From the NCBI GenBank assembly GCA_002354005.1, contig DEKS01000089.1, positions 8,692 through 18,467 on the forward strand: 9,776 bases of DNA, read 5' to 3'. A program made the position numbers and the translations under genes. Within the stretch, counting starts at the first letter, position 1, and every line of letters starts with the position of its first letter. This document shows positions 6,750 through 9,776 of this stretch, in pieces. Origin of the DNA: Bacteroidales bacterium UBA2716. GTDB taxonomy: Bacteria; Bacteroidota; Bacteroidia; Bacteroidales; UBA932. The notes below the pieces were generated by a model. It was not told the origin of the DNA. It saw only the letters and a list, made by a program, of their open reading frames with translations, and searched no databases.

Positions 6750-6869
6750 ATGGACCATCTGCCTCTTTCCGAAGCAGTCCCCTTGTGCGGGGTTGTTAAC
6801 AAATTTCTAACCAATTTTGACGATTTTTGGTCCGTGTATCTATTTGGTCTACAAATAGATAGTAACTAA
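6750..6869 (+). CDS. Candidate 39-residue small protein (full-length member of a three-copy family)
   Basis: The ORF runs from ATG at 6750 to TAA at 6867-6869. It begins MDHLPLSEAVPLCG and ends FDDF, then YLFGLQID. It matches no family I know. Support for coding comes from context: a -7 box ends 20 bases before the ATG, and an intrinsic terminator begins 14 bases after the stop, which gives a complete short transcription unit. Support also comes from copies A and C elsewhere in the window, which keep the same frame in their aligned parts. Against A the aligned 27 codons have no gaps and share the stop position, with synonymous changes (GAC/GAT, CTA/CTG, GGT/GGA). No signal peptide or clear membrane helix is seen. 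It could instead be a structured non-coding element that happens to be open. Confidence 0.4.
   Translation: MDHLPLSEAVPLCGVVNKFLTNFDDFWSVYLFGLQIDSN
6765..6869 (+). repeat. Dispersed small repeat, copy B (full length)
   Basis: This is the only copy here with all parts. The 5' part (CCGAAGCAGTCCCCTTGTGCGGG) is shared with copy C, the middle (ACCAATTTTGA) with C and nearly so with A, and the 3' part with A. The 3' part holds an exact 10-bp inverted repeat, TATCTATTTG (6837-6846) and CAAATAGATA (6852-6861), with a 5-base loop. It coincides with the 39-codon ORF and lies inside the promoter-terminator unit. Confidence 0.75.
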
Positions 6870-6883
6870 ATGCTTTTCTATTG

Positions 6884-6909
6884 CCATCCCGTGTTGGGAT
6901 GGTTTTTTT
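6884..6909 (+). terminator. Intrinsic (Rho-independent) terminator
   Basis: CCATCCC (6884-6890) and GGGATGG (6896-6902) form a perfect 7-bp stem with the loop GTGTT, followed directly by seven T (6903-6909). The direction is +. The only candidate it can serve is the small unit starting near 6735. Confidence 0.85.
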
Positions 6910-7225
6910 CGTCTCTCCCTTGACATTCTTTCCTGGGAGCAGAGACTTTAACATTCCCGTCCAAACCATCGGCCACTATTCCCCCGAGCCCCATTTTTCG
7001 CCGCCTTCAGAGCTTCTTCACAGTTTGCATGATAGAAGATTGGGGCGGTATCTTTGGGCTCGTTTCTCCTTGGCCGTGGGATGTAGGACGGTTGCTTCAT
7101 TCTCCAAACATATTCGGGGACTTCGGTTATGGGTGGTATCATGGGCGCAAGTTAAGAAAAGCTTGGGCCAGGATGTTGCTCATGTATTGGAAGATTTCGC
7201 CAGCCTTTGCATGATTAATCCCGCG
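6910..7225. other. Gene-free stretch with possible minus-strand gene debris
   Basis: No intact gene is seen. On the minus strand two overlapping frames look like protein over short distances. One reads NHAKAGEIFQYMSNILAQAF (about 7216 down to 7155) before a stop. Another reads MIPPITEVPEYVWRMKQPSY onward for 64 codons (7142 down to 6948) with a helix-like CEEALKAAKNG near its end. A single frameshift would join them. I recognise no family, there is no promoter or start context, and the + strand ORFs across the same DNA are not convincing. Confidence 0.35.
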
Positions 7226-7234
7226 AAAAAATAC

Positions 7235-7242
7235 TATCTTTG
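7235..7242 (+). promoter_or_regulatory. -7 box for the amidohydrolase gene
   Basis: TATCTTTG followed by C is a perfect TAnnTTTG. It lies 26 bases before the ATG at 7269, giving a leader of about 20 nt. A TTTG at 7206-7209 is upstream, but with 25 bases between it and the -7 box it is further away than the usual 19-21. Confidence 0.6.
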
Positions 7243-7268
7243 CGTCCGCAAAAACGTTTTAGATATCC

Positions 7269-9038
7269 ATGAAAGAAAAAGGTAAAATGCCTGTCTTTGA
7301 AAGCTTTAAAGTGCCCATTACGGTGATTGGCCTTGTGATGGGAATGGGGATGTTCACATACTGCTCGGAATCGGATAAGCCTTCGAACTCCGAGAAAGCC
7401 GACCTGGTGGTCTATGGCAAGATATTCACGGCCGAAGACAATGAGCTGGTGGAAGCCTTCGCCGTAAAGGACGGCAAGTATGTCTATGTGGGCGACAAGG
7501 CAGGAGCCGCTGCCTATGTGCAGGATGGCAAGACCGAAGTGGTGGACTACAGCGGTGAGGGCCTTGTAATGCCCGGCTGTGGCAACGGCCACGCCCATTA
7601 TGCGACAGTGGCTTCCCTCTGGGATGTTGGAACATTTGTAGGCTATGAGGATGACGTGGACACCTTCCTTGGCGAGATCGTTCCCGCTGCCGTCGGGAAG
7701 GCAAGAGAGACGGGGGCGACGCTCATCTTCGGTCTGGGCTGGAACGTGATGCTCTACCCGGAAGACCTGCCTTACCGCAAGTTGCTGGATGACATCTGCA
7801 GTGATATTCCCATCTACATTGCCGACGACGAAGGCCACAAGGCGCTGGTGAACTCCGCTACGCTGGTTAAGGCCGGCATCATGAAGGCCGACGGTACCGT
7901 GATGAATACCGACATCCGGGGCGGCGAGATTGTGCTAGATGAGGACGGCACTCCTTCCGGCTATGTGAAGGAGCAGGCCGGCACCTACATACGCTCTTTC
8001 ATGGACTACGAAAGCATCTTTTCCCTTGACCTTGCAAAAGAGAGTTTGGAAATCACCCAGGAGCAGCTCCTTTCGGAGGGCTACACGATGTGTCTCGACG
8101 GATGGTCCACCTACTTCTTCAACGAGAATCTCTACGAGGCGGCCCAGCAACTGGATTTGGCAGGTGACCTGCACTTCGTTTTAGGTACAGCCTACGAATT
8201 GGAAAGCTGGATGAATGTGGATGAAGTCCTCTCCAAAGCCGCAGCAGTCCAGAAATACGCTACCACGCATGTCAGGACCAACTGGCTCAAGCTTTTCATG
8301 GACGGCACGGTGGAAAGCGGCACCGGATTCATAGACCCCATCTATCCTGACGGACATCAGGGTAACGCCAACTGGTCGGAAGAGGAACTGACCGAAATTA
8401 CGCGGAAGGCCAACGAAAAGGGCCTGACGATGCACGTGCATGCCATGGGCAACAAGGGTGTCAACCGCGTGGTCAACGCGTTCATCAGCGGTGGAAAGGA
8501 TGAGATGCGCAATACGCTGGTACATGTCTATAACGTTCTGCAAGCGGATTATCTGCGTATGGCCGAGCACAATATCCATGTCGCCGCCAGCCTGCTTTGG
8601 CACTATAACGACACGGAGTTTCAGGAGGCGTTGCTCGAGATACTTCCGGCCGGCCTGAATGACAAAGGCTATCCGCTGAAGTCTTTCTTCGATTACGGCA
8701 TCAACGTGTCTTCCCACACCGACTTCCCGGCAACCTCAGATGCTCCCGACGACCCGTTTGGCATTATGGAGATTGCGGTCACGGGCGTTTACCAGCAAGA
8801 GCCTGGGAAGCCCTGGTGGCCGGAAGAACTCCTCACCCGCGAGCAGGCCCTCACTGCCCTCACCATCAACGTAGCCAGGCAAATGTTCCTCGAGAATGAG
8901 CGGGGCAGCATCTGCACCGGCAAGTATGCCGACTTCCTCCTGCTCAACCAGGACGTGCTCACCTGCCCGGCCGACCAGATTCATGCCACCGAACCCGTAG
9001 CTACCTACTTCGAAGGAACGAAGGTATACCCGATGTAG
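7269..9038 (+). CDS. YtcJ-type metal-dependent amidohydrolase (Amidohydro_3), exported or membrane-anchored
   Basis: A 589-residue TIM-barrel metal-dependent hydrolase of the YtcJ/amidohydrolase-3 group (COG1574-like). In order: hydrophobic N-terminal segment (about 15-31) ending at Cys32, small beta-domain (45-100), metal-binding HxH in GNGHAHY (His108, His110), DDEGHKALVNS (186-196), the barrel Lys in WLKLFMDGTVESGTG (Lys341), HVHAMG (His391), NTLVHVYN (His419), and HTDFPATSDAPDDP, whose Asp485 is the probable catalytic Asp. The C-terminus carries the family's GSICTGKYADFLLL. Length fits the family (about 530-590). Members hydrolyse amide-type bonds in varied small molecules; the substrate cannot be told. 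The lipobox is poor (Tyr before Cys), so either lipidation or a simple membrane anchor is possible. A second Met at residue 7 has AAAGG before it and could be the true start. Confidence 0.92.
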   Translation: MKEKGKMPVFESFKVPITVIGLVMGMGMFTYCSESDKPSNSEKADLVVYGKIFTAEDNELVEAFAVKDGKYVYVGDKAGAAAYVQDGKTEVVDYSGEGLVMPGCGNGHAHYATVASLWDVGTFVGYEDDVDTFLGEIVPAAVGKARETGATLIFGLGWNVMLYPEDLPYRKLLDDICSDIPIYIADDEGHKALVNSATLVKAGIMKADGTVMNTDIRGGEIVLDEDGTPSGYVKEQAGTYIRSFMDYESIFSLDLAKESLEITQEQLLSEGYTMCLDGWSTYFFNENLYEAAQQLDLAGDLHFVLGTAYELESWMNVDEVLSKAAAVQKYATTHVRTNWLKLFMDGTVESGTGFIDPIYPDGHQGNANWSEEELTEITRKANEKGLTMHVHAMGNKGVNRVVNAFISGGKDEMRNTLVHVYNVLQADYLRMAEHNIHVAASLLWHYNDTEFQEALLEILPAGLNDKGYPLKSFFDYGINVSSHTDFPATSDAPDDPFGIMEIAVTGVYQQEPGKPWWPEELLTREQALTALTINVARQMFLENERGSICTGKYADFLLLNQDVLTCPADQIHATEPVATYFEGTKVYPM

Positions 9039-9051
9039 ATCATCCGCACGG

Positions 9052-9079
9052 TTGGACTTATGCTTTGGGCACGGTCCAA
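9052..9079. other. Hairpin downstream of the amidohydrolase stop
   Basis: TTGGAC (9052-9057) and GTCCAA (9074-9079) pair exactly across a 16-base loop and could extend by GG/CC past a bulge. It starts 14 bases after the stop codon but lacks a T-run, so it is at best a weak terminator or an mRNA-stabilising stem. Confidence 0.3.
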
Positions 9080-9094
9080 TCCTGTAAGGCTCGT

Positions 9095-9115
9095 AGTATC
9101 ACAGAAAATGATACT
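9095..9115. other. 7-bp stem-loop in the convergent gap
   Basis: AGTATCA (9095-9101) and TGATACT (9109-9115) are exact inverse complements with the loop CAGAAAA. It lies immediately beyond the stop codon (9119) of the minus-strand gene remnant, where that gene's terminator would be expected. No T-run follows on either strand. Confidence 0.35.
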
Positions 9116-9118
9116 CAA

Positions 9119-9232
9119 CTAATTCTTCCGGTTAATCAGGCTCACGACGACTTTCACCATCGTATCCATCTCTTCCGTGTGACTTACTGCAATCATCAGC
9201 GTCAGGGCCACGAGGGAGGCATCAGATATGCG
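9119..9232 (-). pseudogene. C-terminal remnant of an unidentified gene
   Basis: On the minus strand, 37 codons end in TAG at 9119-9121 and read as good protein with normal codon use: RISDASLVALTLMIAVSHTE, then EMDTMVKVVVSLINRKN. The shape (hydrophobic strand, then HTEE-MD, then an amphipathic helix to the C-terminus) resembles the end of PLP-dependent fold-type I enzymes such as 7-keto-8-aminopelargonate synthase-like proteins (LMATHTxEQID...), but this is only a resemblance. The frame meets repeat copy C on its upstream side and has no start, so the rest of the gene is gone. Confidence 0.4.
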
Positions 9233-9237
9233 TCTTT

Positions 9238-9300
9238 CTCTATGCCGAAGCGGTCCCCTTGTGCGGGCAATGGGACAATTCTCGAACCAATTTTGAAGAC
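9238..9300 (+). repeat. Dispersed small repeat, copy C (3'-truncated)
   Basis: In the frame used by copies A and B this reads LYAEAVPLCGQWDNSRTNFE then D. EAVPLCG is shared with copy B and CGQWDN-x-RT is shared with copy A. After FED the similarity fades into the 3' end of the GH5 gene on the other strand (stop at 9310-9312), so the YLFG-QID part and its palindrome are missing. There is no ATG at the position corresponding to copy B. It lies between two convergent genes and abuts the gene remnant at 9119-9232. Confidence 0.7.
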
Positions 9301-9309
9301 TTAGTAACC

Positions 9310-9776
9310 TTATTTTTGAAGGATGGCGTCCTTGGTCCTTGGCATTGTCCAGGCGGGGACGATGCGGTCACTTCCGTCGGAAAGGCCCATCCACCAGCAG
9401 GCGGCAATTCCGGCCTCCCTAGCTTTTCCGGAGAAATATCCGGCAAAGGTGACGTTGGCGTCATTGTCGTCATTGGTCCCGCCGCCCCATTCGCCAATGA
9501 TTACGGGTACCCCAAGACGTTTTACAATATATGTGTCAAGGTTTGTGAACAGGCGGTCGATATCGGCCTTCTGCGCCGCAAATTTCCCGGCATCCCAGTA
9601 ACTGTGCACCTCTATGGCTATGTGGCCGGGTTCTTCCGGAATCTGGATGCTGGATATGGGGTCCTTGAGGTGGGAGTTCCAGGTGCCGTCGCCGCTGCAG
9701 GCGCCGTAAGTGTTCACCACAAGGTTCCTGTAGAGGTTGTTGCCGCCGGTTGCACGCACTGTCTGTGTGAACAGTG
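9310..9776 (-). CDS. Glycoside hydrolase family 5 endoglucanase-like protein (C-terminal part)
   Basis: This is the C-terminal 154 codons of a GH5 (cellulase superfamily A) enzyme; the frame is open to the right edge, so the start and the acid/base NEP motif lie outside. Visible are FTQTVRATGGNN (helix/strand pair after the NEP strand), LVVNTYGA, the conserved EVHSYW with its catalytic-site His, the nucleophile Glu in VPVIIGEWGG (codon 9490-9492) and the closing barrel strand CWWMGLSDGSD. The likely reaction is endo-hydrolysis of a beta-1,4-glucan, mannan or similar backbone; the subfamily cannot be set without the N-terminal half. The gene converges on the amidohydrolase with a 271-base gap. 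Its TAA lies immediately beyond repeat copy C. Confidence 0.9.
   Translation of the reverse strand, partial: LFTQTVRATGGNNLYRNLVVNTYGACSGDGTWNSHLKDPISSIQIPEEPGHIAIEVHSYWDAGKFAAQKADIDRLFTNLDTYIVKRLGVPVIIGEWGGGTNDDNDANVTFAGYFSGKAREAGIAACWWMGLSDGSDRIVPAWTMPRTKDAILQK

Noticed and set aside
6881..7285. 134-codon + strand ORF across the gap before the amidohydrolase
   Set aside because: It begins inside the terminator stem, overlaps the amidohydrolase start and has no recognisable motif or start context.
1..9776. A canonical polysaccharide utilisation locus
   Set aside because: Two glycosidases and an esterase-like enzyme are suggestive, but there is no SusC/SusD pair or linked regulator in the window, and the genes are on different strands with convergent borders.

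Overview
The window looks like the chromosome of a Bacteroidota (Bacteroidales-type gut or rumen) bacterium. Three things point there. The gene content is polysaccharide-oriented (GH2, GH5, esterase-like hydrolase, SPII-type lipoproteins). Several genes are preceded by the Bacteroidota -7 promoter motif TAnnTTTG instead of a sigma70-type -10 box. Shine-Dalgarno sequences are mostly missing. Coding DNA is fairly GC-rich, and the gaps between genes are visibly AT-richer.

Layout. At the left edge is a 5'-truncated GH2 beta-galactosidase-type glycosidase (+, 1-1968). It runs convergently, with only 3 bases between stop codons, into a secreted alpha/beta hydrolase of the cinnamoyl/feruloyl-esterase-like type (-, 1972-2841). 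Next is a gap without an intact gene (2842-3445). It holds several hairpins, a fragment of a small repeat (copy A), and what I read as an internally deleted remnant of a pyridoxamine-5'-phosphate-oxidase-like gene. A minus-strand cluster of four genes follows, probably one operon read from 6667 down to 3446: an APH-fold kinase, a DUF1349-type lipoprotein, an MFS transporter and a YccF-family membrane protein. The kinase promoter lies so close to its ATG that a leaderless transcript is likely.

Divergent from this operon is a very small + strand unit that nothing conventional explains. It has a -7 box (6722-6729), a 39-codon ORF (6750-6869) and a textbook intrinsic terminator (6884-6909). The ORF sequence is the full-length member of a three-copy dispersed repeat. 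Copy A (3171-3254) is 5'-truncated and copy C (about 9238-9300) lacks its 3' end. A and B align over 27 codons without gaps, end at the same stop position, and include several synonymous or conservative differences. A possible small-protein family, or alternatively a structured RNA/DNA element, is the most interesting thing in the window.

After a decayed stretch (6910-7225) comes a YtcJ-type amidohydrolase (+, 7269-9038) with an N-terminal hydrophobic anchor. A convergent gap follows with gene debris and repeat copy C, and then the C-terminal part of a GH5 glycanase (-, 9310-9776) that runs off the right edge. The glycosidases, the esterase-like enzyme and the sugar-type MFS transporter fit a glycan-degrading lifestyle, but no SusC/SusD pair is present, so a canonical PUL cannot be claimed from this window.
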